Shown piece by piece: positions 34,696-46,985 of a stretch of DNA of 64,000 nucleotides. Source of the DNA: Phyto melanocephala (Eukaryota > Arthropoda > Insecta > Diptera > Rhinophoridae); assembly GCA_941918925.1 (NCBI GenBank), contig OW799234.1, positions 119,734,284 to 119,798,283 on the forward strand, given 5' to 3'. A program made the position numbers and the translations under genes. The notes below the pieces were generated by a model. That model was given only the letters and a program-made list of their open reading frames with translations. It did not search any database and was not told where the DNA came from. Numbering within the stretch: position 1 is the stretch's first letter; every line of letters starts with the position of its first letter.

Positions 34696-37397
34696 ACAAG
34701 TAAGAGCACTATATTCGGCTGTGCCGAATCTTTTATACCCACCACCAATTTTGTGTACATTTAAAGCACAATATTTATTATTTTGTTAATCGCTATAGAA
34801 TAATCTCTTTATAATAAAATATGTATCACTTTCTTTTAAGGGCCCATGTTTAAGGTGAACCACATCTAAACTTCAACTTTTTTCTTGTATTTCATTTGAC
34901 ATTTCTCAATCTCAGACTAACTCAATTTGAACCGTGGAAAGATACGCAATCGAGCAACGCTTTTAAATATTAATGATTTTTATAAAAATGGGCGTTCAAA
35001 TCAAAATGCATTTTGTGCACTTCGTGATTCTTTTGGTCAACATAATCGTTCGAATTCGTCCACAATCGTGAGAATTGTAAAAAATATTTAAATGTCTACA
35101 AAGCAGGTCTGTATGAAATGTGAAAACATCTGTGAATGCCATCTTAGTTCGTTGAATGGGAAACATTGCTTTTTTTTACGATAACGTGGCAAAAGAGCAA
35201 GCAACCTTGACTCATAATCGTGCCAAACAATCGAGCATCAACAGTGTCATTGAAAATTTGGACTATCGGATCGTGGTGTGGCGCCTAGGTTGGGGGGCCA
35301 TTTGGCCGATATTTTGTTCCATACATAATTGAAGCATACAAATATTATCATTATAAAAATAAATGATAATAATTTCATAATAATTTTATTCAAAATCAAC
35401 ATAGTCCCTTAAAATTAAACCACCCATTATAACTTCGGTATGCTAGTAAAATGTAAATGAAAGTGGCCGTTAAAATACGCGTGTCAATAAAGTTTCTGCT
35501 AATAAACATAACTTAGATATTTCAATATAGTCCTTTAGTATTCCAAAATCTTTATTCATAGAGAATTTACATGAATTTAAGGGGAAGAAAGTGAATTTAA
35601 GTTTAAATTTTAAGGGCCACAGGGTGATTTAAAATATACATTCTCTGCATTTTTCTAAAACGGGAAATTTATTAGTAAGATTTTGATTTTTAAACTTCTA
35701 TAACATTTTGCTTTTAAAAGATTTTCAAACGAAATAAGTTTTGTATAATTTTAAAATTTGTTAGTCATTAGTACATGAAAATAAATTGTTTATAATGTTT
35801 AGAGATAATTTTTTTTTACTTAGGTCAAATTTTCATAAATTCCCATTTTTAATAAAGCATAACTTAAGGAGAACATGAGCATAGTTGTTAGCATGCCATC
35901 TAGTATTTAGTTGCTAGTAGAGTCATCTATCTTATCATCTTTATCTTATATTTAGCTACATTACAATAAATGGTGCAGTGTAAGATGAATAAATGCTAAT
36001 ATATATGACTAATATATTTTTATAAAAATTTAAAGAAAAAAGTGTGCGTGGCACACCTATTTTCCGTTATAACGAAGACTTTGACCAAAAAGCCATGTTT
36101 GCAAAATTTCAGAATCGTACATATAGTTTTGTCAGTTTTATTACGTTTTAAATTTGAAATATACACTGTGCGGTATAAATTTTCGTACATTTTTATCTAT
36201 AACTCTTTTCCTAATTCATAGATTTAAGCGATTTTCAGGGAAAAATATTCTTTTGACCCGATAAATATATATTCGAAGTTTCATGACTACGTTTATGCGT
36301 CTGGACACAATTCAAAAGTGAAAGTGGGCGTTATAGTAGGCGTGTCAAAGTTGTTTTTGCTAATGAGTACAACTTAGGTGTTTCAATATAGTCTTTTATT
36401 ATTCCAAAATCTTTATTAATAGAGAAATTATATGAATTTTAGGTAAAACGTTATATGGGAGGTGGGCGTAAAAGTGGGCGTGGCACCTTAATTTTTTGGC
36501 ATAGTAATGAAATTGCCTAGGGGGATAGACGTAGCAAAATTTATCATCATACCTCTTATTTTAGCGGTTTTATGAGCTTTTAAATTTCATTAACGGTAGA
36601 TAACGTGAAAAGTGGGCGTTGTCGTAGGCGTGTCAAAGTTATTTTTGCGAATGAGTACAACTGAGGTGTTTCAATATAGGCCTTTATTATTCCAAAATCT
36701 TTATTAATAGAGAAATTATATGAATTTTAGTTAAAACGTTATATGGGAGGTGGGCGTAAAAGTGGGCGTGGCACATTGATTTGCCGGTACAAAAAAGCGT
36801 GTCACCAAAAAGCAAAGTGTGCAAAATTTCAGAGTCGTACATCCAATTTTGTTGCTTTTATGACGTTTTTGTTTTTAAATATACCGAAAAATACACTGTG
36901 CGGTATAAATTTTCGTACATTTTGATCGATAACTCCTCTCCTAATGCATAGATTTAGACAATTTTCGGGGGAAAATATTGTCTTTACCCAGAAAATATAT
37001 ATTCGAAGTTCCATGAGTCTACGTTAAGGCGTTTGGACACAATTCCATTTTATTCGATGTTCGAAGGACACGGTTTTTTCGACCTACTCTTGCTTTTCGA
37101 GCTATAACTCTCTTCCTAATATTCCGAATTAGCCCATTTTCAATACCAAACAAACCTTGTCTATAAGAAAGATTCTGGCAAAATTTGAGCCCCCTAGCTT
37201 TTTCGGTGCGACCTCTATCGTGCTTTCAACAGACGGACAGACGGACAGACGGACGGACATAGCCAGATCGTCATAAAATCAAACCCCGATTCAGAATATA
37301 TATACTTTATGGGGTCTAAAATGGATATTTCGATGTGTTACAAACGGAATGACAAAATGAATATACCCCCACCATTTTTTTGGTGGCGGGTATAAAA
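34696..37397 (-). mobile_element. Long INE-1-like composite element, copy 1
   Basis: The hairpin end (ACAAGTAAGAGCACTATATTCGGCTGTGCCGAATC) is at left with TTTTATACCCACCACC inside it. The right end is CCCCCACCATTTTTTTGGTG(G)CGGGTATAAAA preceded by TTTATGGGGTCTAAAATGG. Internally it carries a deleted mariner-like element (about 34838-35426) and two 288-bp units (motif GGGAGGTGGGCG at 36457 and 36745). The CCACGCCCAC and GACGGACAGACGGAC motifs are INE-1/DINE-1 hallmarks. It is non-coding and about 2.7 kb. Confidence 0.8.
34838..35426 (+). pseudogene. Deleted mariner-like element in INE-1-like copy 1
   Basis: Same insert as at 62281-62901, with its left terminal repeat partly lost. It keeps an N-terminal DNA-binding-domain fragment (GRKDTQSSNA-like, 'GRSNQNAF' frame) joined to the extreme C-terminus (ENLDYRI...WGGHLADILF). 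The catalytic domain is absent. Confidence 0.65.
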
Positions 37398-40028
37398 ACA
37401 CGAGTAAGTCAGCCAGTCAGTCAATTTGATTGTTGATTGAGTTCTTTTTTGTTTTTGTTATTATACATTTTCGATATTGTTTTGGTACATGGAACATACT
37501 AATATGCCGCACGCTCCAGACGTGTCGCCACAATTTGCCGCCAACTGGCGTCGGCGTCTTTTTTTTTGTACTAAATAAAAAAGGGGGAAACTAATTTTTG
37601 TTTTAAAAATAAACTCGACAACACAACAATAACAACAATTTTCATAGCATTTCAGGCACTTAAAACAATTAGGGGTTTTTATTTATCCACTTTTTTATAC
37701 CTACATGCAGGAGTTAGGAATGTTATAGGTAATAACAGAGGATTTATTACAAATATTAAAAAAATTATACTTGGTTAACTTTCTTTATTTGGATTAATTT
37801 TTAAAGTCACAACTCGTAAATGGTAGCACCTAATACAAATCTGTGGCTATTTGACAAAATGTCTGTAAGCATTGGTCTGTAGGTATTAATTTCTTCATAT
37901 TAAATGCCTTTTAAATAGTAAAGCCTTGTTATTGTAGTATAAATTGAGTTTTACAAGTTGTCCTTGGTTGTGGCATAGAAGAGTCCTGGGCCTCGTATAT
38001 GAAGAGGTTAAGGAGATTTCACCTGAGTGAAAATTGTCGGATGGATACATGGTAAGTTTATAGCGGAGTGTATGTTTAGTGCCATATTGGACAAAAAAAA
38101 AGTTGGATATCGTACTTAAAGAGGGAAGGAGGACTTAAATAAGGATCACACATTTAATGAGGATGCTATGGGGGATCTCAGTCTAACGAAGATTCCGGCT
38201 ATTACGAAAGAATATCGGCAATCACCAGTCGACAATGTGAAATTGTTCTCTAGTGAAATCATTGAGGAGCAAATATACAATAGTTATACGAACTATACTA
38301 TACTAATATTAACAACACGTACGACATATTTCCCTATGTTTATAAAATGTCGTGTATATTTATCAGATATAAGTAGAAAAGTTTATGCTATTGTAGATAT
38401 TTTTTGATATGTTGAGGTGAATTTAATAAAACATAAAACTCGTAAAATAGGTTGTAAATTGAACAAATAAATATATTTTAGTGGTAATGCAAGAGAAATT
38501 AATAAAGTGCAAAAAATAGTGCATTAAAAGTATCAAAGTTAATGAAAAATGCTTTGTACCAGGTCTGATTATTAAATTTAAATTCTCCGTGTTATCGTCA
38601 CAGACATTCAAAATTACACTTTTAGTAACTTGAGAATTACGTTTAAGTTTTCCTTTCATGTTTTAAAAACTTAAATTTTTTTTTTACCAAACTTTTTAAA
38701 ACTGATGCGAATTTGCTTTCAGAATCTCTTTTCGTGTTTTTTGATTGGCAATCAAGAAAACATAAGTAAGTAGGGACATATGATTGAAATTATTATGAAC
38801 GAAAGTTATTTTCTTGACGATTTTTCTAGAAAGAAAAATTTTAACGTGTGACTGCTGTATAAAGTTCAATTACCCAACAAATTATCATTTGGAACACAAA
38901 GCGACGTTAACCGACATGAGTTTCATATGATGTCAATGGAATTACAAAAGGTTTTAGTTTGGTGTTGACTTGCAATTTATTGAACACCAAGGTAGATAAG
39001 TAAGGTACTCACATCCAATCAGCTGATTGTTTTTTATATACAATTTATCAGACTAACAAAAATTTTTTTTTAATAATATGTCTGTATCTGTCAAAATTTA
39101 TTTCTTTTATTTTTATTCTTAAATAAATTATTTGTAGTTTCTGTTTGTTTAAAATGTTTTAAAAATAAAAAACCGAAAATAGAAAGTTTTTACATTGAAG
39201 TTGATAGTTGGCAACCCTGGTGAACCAAAAGTGTTTTTTTGGCAGTGTTAAAATATAATAATTTAAAAAAATATCGGTTAAAGTTTCTATTAGTTTCTTA
39301 AGGGCAATGTGAAAAAAATGACTGAAACTTTTGTGTACATGTGATTTTCCGTCTTTCTTTTACTTATTAGTTCTGTGGATTGCAAAACATATATCTGGAC
39401 TACTTACACTACAGCTATTTCTAATCAAATATAGTATAAATAGTAGTCACACTTAACGTATATATCGGTCAAAGCTAACTAGTCACACCTAACGTATATA
39501 TCGGTCAAAGTTAACTCGTACAATAAAACAACTTTATTATCTTTTATATTATTTATTATTATATTTTACACTACATCACTTTTTTTAATACAATATTTCC
39601 CGTTAATTTCACTGCTTCCTGCATGGGGCTCATTTTAATCCGTTTCCATGGTACTAGCGTCATTGGTATTATGGCTTGAATTACTAAAAGTAAAAATTAT
39701 GAGAATATACAAAGGCATATACATACATATTTATGTTTGGCTGCTACCTTTCGTACTTACCTTTTATTTCTCGAGTATTTTATAAAAAACCTGGTCGAAA
39801 GAACTGCAAATTATTAAATAAAAATTACTTTTTGTAACACTGAATTAAAAATTTTACACAATTATTTTCCAAATTTTTTTTTAAACGTCAAGAAATCAAC
39901 ATACATTATTTGTCTCACTCTTGCATACGCATTATATTTCCTGTAGCAGAAATTATATACTAAATTGCTGCAATAGTGTTAGTACAAACATTTTGTATGT
40001 GTTAGTTTCAGTCATTCATTTCTTGTAG
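37398..40028. other. Intergenic, no gene recognised
   Basis: AT-rich. A 79-codon open frame at 38168-38407 has no similarity and is not called. Around 39000-39120 a stretch (AAGGTACTCAC, TCAGCTGATTGTTTTTT) weakly resembles the MITE at 19164-19376. A tandem 36-mer is at 39445-39516. Confidence 0.5.
39445..39516 (+). repeat. Tandem duplication, 2 x 36 bp
   Basis: Unit AGTCACACTTAACGTATATA... at 39445-39480 is repeated at 39481-39516 with two substitutions. Confidence 0.9.
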
Positions 40029-40853
40029 GGATGTCATATTTGCGAAGGAGGATGTGATGGAGGAGTAAAAAATGAACTAAATGAGATCAAATTAAAACTG
40101 AACAAGATGGATGGTATACATGAATCAATACAGTTTATGTCTAAGCAATATGATGAAATTTTAAAAGGAGTGGTAGAAAATAGGAAAAAAATATCGGAAG
40201 TGGAAAAAGAAAACAAATATCTAAAAACGGAAATTTTAAATTTGAAATCATCAGTTAAATTGTTGAATGATGTGCGTGTTAAAAATGACTGTATTGTCAA
40301 TGGCTTAAAAGTAGCTGAAGGTGCTACAGCAGTAGATTCTGTTATTGAGTTATCAAAAAGTGTTGGCGTGGATATTGATCCTCAGAATATTGATACAGCT
40401 TATTTCCTTCGTAGCAAAAAGGTTTTAAATAAAAATAACAAAAAGGAAGATGAAAAAAAGAGTGTGGTTGTTAAATTTGCATCAAAGTCATCTAAAGATA
40501 AGTTGATGGCTGCTAAATCCAAGCTTAAAGAAAACGAAAGTACTTCTAGTGTGTTTGTGAATGATTTTCTAAGTAGTGAAACGCTAAGTCTTCTTAGTTA
40601 TGCAAGGGCTTTGAAGGAAGTTGGCTATCAATTTGTTTTTGCAAGAAATGGCAGGGTGTTTTATAAAAGGAGTGAAATATCAAGACCTCAAGTTATCAGA
40701 AGTGAAGAAGAAGTGGATGAATTACTTTTAAATGCTGCAGCTAATAAACCCTACAAGCGTAGATCGATGGCTAACAATAAACCCGTTTCTAATGTTGATG
40801 ATCCTGTTTCCAGTGATGATGAAGGCGAACATGTAGCGTATGTTTCCCCTTAA
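40029..40853 (+). CDS. Coiled-coil/FP-domain protein, probably last exon (LINE ORF1-like)
   Basis: An open frame of 274 codons runs from 40029. The codon just upstream is an in-frame TAG within a good acceptor (TTTCTTGTAG), so the frame is either a 3' exon or 5' truncated; the first internal ATG is 40107. It starts GCHICEGGC, which looks like the end of a PHD-type zinc finger. A coiled coil follows (about residues 12-75). The C-terminal part has SVFVNDFLSSE and YQFVFARNGRVFYKRSE, matching the C-terminal 'FP' fold found in many uncharacterised insect proteins and in ORF1 of some non-LTR retrotransposons. AATAAA is 68 nt after the stop (40921). No ORF2 or poly(A) tail follows, so a host or domesticated gene is possible. 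The upstream exon was not found. Confidence 0.55.
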   Translation, partial: GCHICEGGCDGGVKNELNEIKLKLNKMDGIHESIQFMSKQYDEILKGVVENRKKISEVEKENKYLKTEILNLKSSVKLLNDVRVKNDCIVNGLKVAEGATAVDSVIELSKSVGVDIDPQNIDTAYFLRSKKVLNKNNKKEDEKKSVVVKFASKSSKDKLMAAKSKLKENESTSSVFVNDFLSSETLSLLSYARALKEVGYQFVFARNGRVFYKRSEISRPQVIRSEEEVDELLLNAAANKPYKRRSMANNKPVSNVDDPVSSDDEGEHVAYVSP

Positions 40854-41379
40854 ACTAATTAATTGTTTTATTATTTTTTTTTATTTTATTTCTTTTTTAA
40901 TGGTTAGCAATCAATATTTCAATAAAATTTCTCTTAAAAGATATTGAAATTAAATAATAATGAAAAAATGGGTAACATATGCAGACATTTATAAAAAAAA
41001 AATCATGCACTTTTTAATTGTTGTGCATATGTGCATATACCTTATGAATATGCCCTGTTAAAAAGGGTGTTAAAGAAGCAAAAATGAAAACAAGAAGCGC
41101 TATACAATTAATTAATTATTATTAATTAATTTCTTTGGGTTAAAATGAAACGATATGGACGTGACTGGCATTTCGTTTCAGCAGCCGCAGTAGGCAACAC
41201 TGGAAAGCCGAAATAAAAGTTTTTTCTTTGCCTGATATTTTTTTATTGCAAGACTTTTTTGACGCAGACCTTCGCCAATGGGTCACAATCGACCGATGCC
41301 ATCTTAATCAGCATTAATAGAAAATTAACCTAAAAATGTCTGCATGACTTCAATTTGTTATGAAGATTATGAATTTAAT
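40854..41379. other. 3' flank of the FP-domain frame
   Basis: AT-rich; AATAAA at 40921-40926. No other gene recognised. Confidence 0.45.
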
Positions 41380-41583
41380 ATTTATTTGGTTGTTGGGTTT
41401 AAGCTGGTTTATATGCATTTCACTTGTGCTTATGCCAGATCATCAGTAAACCTTTACCCAAATTCTTGAAAAAGTTTAAAATGTTTGTTAATGAGAATTC
41501 AAAAATAAAACAAAAAACTATAAAAAACTTTTTTAATAACCCAACCAACAATTTTTCAATTTTAATTTATTTTATTTTTCTAT
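41380..41583 (+). repeat. Truncated copy of TIR element W (paralogous empty site)
   Basis: Starts AATATTTATTTGGTTGTTGG(GTTTAAGCTGG) and runs to TAATTTATTTTATTTTTCTA. It is the inverted, uninterrupted counterpart of the right part of the element at 43930-46491, and so shows what that element looked like before the 2.16 kb INE-1-like insertion. Confidence 0.8.
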
Positions 41584-43447
41584 GAATTTAAGATAAAATT
41601 GTTTTAGACTTAAAATATTTATATTTTCATCAAGTAGATAATATTTATTACAAAGCCTTTACTCAAATTTTTTTTTGCTTATTTGTATCTATGTATGTAT
41701 ATTAAAACTCAAATTTATAATCAATATTTAAATTTGCTAAAGAAAAAAAATTGTATTGATGTTTCGCTTTCAAATTGTCAAGTAATTGTAACAAAAATAA
41801 GATACATACATGCGCAGTTTTTACTAAATATACTTGATTGGATTGTAAAAACGACATGCTTATGTAATAATATACGATTTTACCACTTCTAACTCAATAG
41901 TGCAATAGAATGCATTTTAATTGCCTCTCTAAATACTCTTATGTAAATATTTGCTTTCTTTTCATCTAATATATACATAAGTATGTATGTGTTGTATGCA
42001 ATTATAATAATTAAAATGGAGTGCATTTTACATGTTTATATTATTAGGTATATTCACATAACACATGATTTCCAATGACACACTAATGTTATGTCATAAA
42101 ATGTAAAATCATAAATTGTTTCACCTATATCACATTAAGATAATAATCACTTCTTCATGTTTTTTTTTGCAATTAAATTCCCTAAAATTTTTTCCGGGAT
42201 TTCCCGTAATAAAAACCCTAACAACATCACTAAAACAATGATGATAATAATTGTTGTTGTAACAACAAAAGCATCAGCAAAATCTATAATAAAAGACAAC
42301 TACGCTAATGATGCGATACATTACATTGTTGTTGTCACTGTTACTGCTAGATTTTAATTTTGCTTGTTGTTAACTATTGTAGCGAAGCTGGCAACAAAGC
42401 ATTGGCTGCCACCATCAACTACCGAAAGCATGAGCAACATGCGAAATATTTTCAGTTGCAGTAGCAACGCTAAAATCATCATCGGCAGTGTTTTCTTTTT
42501 GCTGTTTTCCTACAAATAAGACATGATCTTTAAGGTCATTGATTTTGTGAATAAACATATGTATGTATGTATGTACATATGTATGTTTGTAAGTATTAAC
42601 ATAAGTAAATTGGTTGCATTCATTTATTATTGTTTTAGTAGCGTCACCAAAAGGATTTTTCTAAAAATAAGATATAAAAAATGATTGTGTTATAGGTACA
42701 AATAATTTGTCATAAAAAATAGAAAATAATTATTTTGCTTTTAAATTTTCTACGAAAATATGATGAATTTTTTTCGCTCCATATGTTCTTTCAATGAAAG
42801 GCCTTGGCAATGGCAAACAATTGTTTTATTTTTCCTTTAATTCTTTTATAGTGAAAATAAAATTAATTTGCAGTATGTAAGCCGAAGACAAATTTAAAAA
42901 TTTAAACGTGATCGTAATGAGAAAATACTCCTAGACTCCATAGAGCACAGAAAACTCGAAGATTTGAGTAACATATCGATAGCGATCGAATGTGAGAATT
43001 TGGCGCCAGTTATTTTCAAAAGATAAAATTAGTAGGTATATATGTATCATATAGTTACATACATACATATGTATGTATAAAGTTGGGATAGCAAAAAAAT
43101 GTATACAATATAAAGGTACTTAATATTTGAATTTTTTTTTCACAGAAAGAATAAATATAAATATACCTACATAAGTACATATGTATATCGTTCGGCAAAT
43201 GCAAACCGCTTTATATTTTAAAAATTTAAGTTTTTTTTATAATTTTGGTCTGTTGGTTCCAAACACGCCTCAAATTACAATTTTTTTTGGATAAAAGCAA
43301 ACGCTTTTATTAATACAATAATGTCGTATCTGTAAATGCTATTCTTTAATAAGTACAAAAAGATCTAATTGACTGATTTACTCTATACTATCGCGGAGCT
43401 ATAATTTGTTTTAAGCAATAATTTTATTAAGAAATTTGATAGTATAT
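41584..43447. other. Intergenic, no gene recognised
   Basis: AT-rich with GTAT-type simple repeats (about 42556-42595 and 43055-43080). Short open frames (41683-41892 and 42157-42357) lack similarity. Confidence 0.5.
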
Positions 43448-44170
43448 TTTCCCCCCTCATATAGAGTGAAAGGGAATATATAGGTTTGTCATTCCGTATG
43501 AGATTTCTTAAATATTCATTTCCGACCCCACTATGTATATAATTTGTAAATGCTTATGAATATGGGAGTCGATTAAGAATTGTGCATCTGTCCGTCTGTC
43601 AGTGTGTATATTGAAATCAGTTTTTTAAGCCCCCTCCGACATCACCAAGCCCTGTGTAAGCTATCAGAATTATTTGGGAGCAGATATTGAAAATCAGCAT
43701 AATTGCAAAAAAAAAAAAAATTAACCACAAAAATTAAAAATTTTCAGCCTTACGATAATTTATTGGCACGCTTGTGACTATTTATTCATATAATATCCCT
43801 CTAAAGATATTTATGGAAAATTTTGGACAAATCGGTTACCAACTGGAAAAAAAGTTATAGGCAAAAATTATATATACATGTATTTATTTTTAATTTACTA
43901 AATTATTTGGGATATGCTCCCATAATTTTTCAATAATATTTATTTGGTTGTTGGGTTTAAGCTAGTTTATATGCATTTCACTGGTGCCTTATGTCAATTT
44001 AGTAAATTAACTAATAAAAGATTTTATTTTTCGGTTGCCCTTATAAGCATTTAGTGTTAACCAAAGGTTAGCCAAATGTTAAAGGGATTAGAAAAATAAA
44101 ATAAATTAAAATTAAAAAATTGTTGGTTGGGTTTTTAAAAAAGTTTTTTATAGTTTTTTTTGTTTTATTT

Positions 44171-46334
44171 TTATACCCGCCACCAAAAAAATGGCGGGGG
44201 TATATTCATTTTGTCATTCCGTTTGTAACACATCGAAATATCCATTTTAGACCCCATAAAGTATATATATTCTGAATCAGGGTTTGATTTGATGACGATC
44301 TAGCTATGTCCGTCCGTCCGTCTGTTGAAAGCACGATAGAGGTCGCACCGAAAAAGCTAGGGGGCTCAAATTTTGCCGGAATCTTTCTTATAGACAAGGT
44401 TTGTTTGGTATTGAAAATGGGCTAAATCGGAATATTAGGAAGGGAGTTATAGCTCGAAAAGCAAGAGTAGGTCGAAAAAACCGTGTCCTTCAAACATCGA
44501 ATAAAATGGAATTGTGTCCAAACGCATTAACGTAGACTCATAAAACTTCGAATATATATTTCCTGAGTAAAAACAATATTTTTCCCCGAAAATTATCAAA
44601 ATTTATGCATTAGGAGAGGAGTTATCGATCAAAATGTACGACAATTTTTACCGCACAGTGTATTTTTTGGTATATTTAAAAACAAAAACGTCATAAAAGC
44701 AACAAAATTGGAGGTACGACTCTGAAATTTTGCACACTTTGCTTTTTGGTGAGACGCTTTTTTGTAACGGAAAATCAATGTGCCACGCCCACTTTTACGC
44801 CCACCTCCCATATAACGTTTTACCAAAAATTCATATAATTTCTCTATTAATAAAGATTTTGGAATAACAAAGAGCTATATTGAAACACCTAAGTTGTACT
44901 CATTAGCAAAAACAACTTTGACACGCCTACTATAACGCCCACTTTTCACGTTATCTACCGTTAATGAAATTTAAAAGCTCATAAAACCGCCAAAATAAGA
45001 GGTGTGATGAACAAATTTGCTACGTATATCCTCCTAGGCAATATCATTACTGTGCCAGAAAATTAAGGTGCCACGCCCACTTTTACGCCCACCTCCCATA
45101 TAACGTTTTACCTAAAATTCATATAATTTCTCTATTAATAAAGATTTTGGAATAATAAAGGGTTATATTGAAACACCTCAGTTGTACTCATTCGCAAAAA
45201 CAACTTTGACATGCCTACTATAACGCCCACTTTTCACGTTATCTACCGTTAATGAAATTTAAAAGCTTATAAAACCGCCAAAATTAGAGGTATGATGATC
45301 AAATTTGCTTCGTATATCCTTCTAATCAATGTAATCGTTGTGCCAAAAAGTTTAGGTAACACGCTCACTTGAACGCCCACCTCCCATAACGGTTTATCTT
45401 AAATTCATGTAATTTCTCTATTGACAAAGTTTTTAGGAAAATAAAGGACTATATTCAAATATCTAAGTTGTATTTATTAGCAGAAACTTTATTGACACGA
45501 TTACTTTATCGCCCACTTTCATTGAAAGACTACATTAACAAAAGCATTTTAGTAGCATATCGAAGTTATAAAGGGTGGTTAAATTTTAAGGGCCGATGTT
45601 GAATTTAAATAAAATACAAATTATTTAGGATATTATTATCGTTTCTTTTTGTAATGATAATATTTGTATGGTTCAATTATGTATTTAACAAAATATCTGC
45701 CAAATGGCCCCCCCCCATCCTTGGCGCCACTCTTCTATCTGATGGTCCAAATTATCAATGACAATGTTGATGCTCAATTGTTAGGCATGATGATGAGGCG
45801 AGGTTGACTGCTCTTTTGCCACACTATCGCAAAAACCAGCAGTGGTTCCCATTCAGCGAACTAAGAAGGCATTCACAGATTTTCTAACATTTTATACAGA
45901 CCTGTTTTGCAGAAATTTAAATATTTTTTACAATTCTCCCGATTGTGGACGAATTTGAACGATTTTGTTGATTAAAAGAATTACGAAGTGCACAAAATGC
46001 GATTTGTTTTGAACGCCCATTTTTATAATAAACCTGAATAACTTAAAAGCGTTGCTCATTTGCATATCTTTCCACGGATCAAATTGAGTAAGTTTGAGAT
46101 TGAGAAATGTCAAGTGAAATGCAGAAAACAAATTTAAAGACTAGGTGTAGTTCACCTTCAACATGAACCCTAAAAAATTTAACCACCCTCTACAAAGAAA
46201 GTGATACATATTTTATTATAAAGATATTATTCAATAGCGATTACCAAAATAATAAATATTGTGCTTTAAATGTACACAAAATTGGTGGTGGGTATAAAAG
46301 ATTCGGCACAGCCGAATATAGTGCTCTTACTTGT
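44171..46334 (+). mobile_element. Long INE-1-like composite element, copy 2
   Basis: Begins TTATACCCGCCACC, then TTTGTCATTCCGTTTGTAAC, CCCCATAAAGTATATATATT and GTCCGTCCGTCCGTCTG. It carries three 288-bp units (CCTCCC at 44804, 45092, 45380) with CCACGCCCACTTTTACGCCC, then the inverted mariner-like remnant (45571-46190). It ends GATTCGGCACAGCCGAATATAGTGCTCTTACTTG. The limits are fixed by comparison with the empty site at 41380-41583. Confidence 0.85.
45571..46190 (-). pseudogene. Deleted mariner-like element in INE-1-like copy 2
   Basis: 620 bp with terminal inverted repeats AAGGGTGGTTAAATTTTAAG / AAAAATTTAACCACCCTC and TA on both sides (45569-45570 and 46191-46192). The minus strand encodes N-terminal and extreme C-terminal transposase fragments only; the catalytic core is deleted. 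Confidence 0.8.
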
Positions 46335-46985
46335 TGATTTCTCATTTTGTTAATGAGAATTTAAAAATATAACTTATAAAACTTTTAGACTTTTTCAAGA
46401 ATTTTGTTAAAGGTTTACTGATGATCTGGCATAAGCACCAGTGAAAAACATATAAACCAGCTTAAACCCATCAACCAAATAAATATTATATTTATTTTTT
46501 TAAATATTTGAAATTTTCCAGGTCCTAAATAACTTTAAGACACGTTAAATACCCAAATTATGAGCAATAGTTTAAGAACTTGTTTCTGAAAAAAACTAAT
46601 ATTTCGGCTTAAAATTAACTGAGATATAAGCACCAAAATACAACTGCTTCGGTGTTTTTATACCACCGAGAGAGCCAATATGGGTGTCAAATGAAAGGAC
46701 ATGGGTCCTTAACTATAAACAAAAAAATAATAAAAAATCCAAGGTGGCAACCTTGATATCAAATGAAAAGGCTTGACAAAATGGCAGATTTTTTCTTTTG
46801 AATCCTATCAACATTAGAATACAGTTAACTATGTATAAATTCAAAATCAAAGATGGCATTTGAAATAATAAAGCAAATGTCATACAATAAGAAATCTCTA
46901 TCTAAGTAAACTGCGATATTGTCCTTTTACCTATGCACCTGATGGTGAAGGGTAATATATATCACGGCCGAATATATACCCACGT

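Larger units (their letters stand above)
43930..46491. mobile_element. TIR element W (about 395 bp) interrupted by an INE-1-like element
   Basis: The left end TTTATTTGGTTGTTGGGTTT... (to CACTGGTGCCTTATG) is the inverted match of the right end (GGCATAAGCACCAGTG... to AAACCCATCAACCAAATAAA), giving about 55-60 bp of terminal inverted repeat. Removing 44171-46334 leaves about 395 bp of non-coding DNA. A truncated uninterrupted relative is at 41380-41583. Confidence 0.75.
43448..46985 (+). mobile_element. INE-1-like element (long variant) split by nested insertions
   Basis: The left part (43448-43929) has GAAAGGGAATATATAGG, TTTGTCATTCCGTATGAG and CGACCCCACTATGTATATAA. The right part (46492-46985) has the AATGGCAGA/GGTGAAGGGTAATATA blocks and the worn hairpin CACGGCCGAATATA. 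Element W (43930-46491) lies between, itself holding the INE-1-like copy 44171-46334. Confidence 0.65.

Noticed and set aside
36743..36925. Similar 60-65 codon frames MGGGRKSGRGTL... at 36743 and 44629
   Set aside because: They translate the 288-bp repeat of INE-1-like elements; similarity reflects the repeat.
42556..42595. GTAT repeats as a CRISPR-like or regulatory array
   Set aside because: Simple-sequence DNA typical of fly intergenic regions.
45928..46131. 67-codon frame found in similar form at 62339-62542
   Set aside because: It is a frame-shifted fragment of the deleted mariner-like transposase, repeated because the element is repeated; not a gene.
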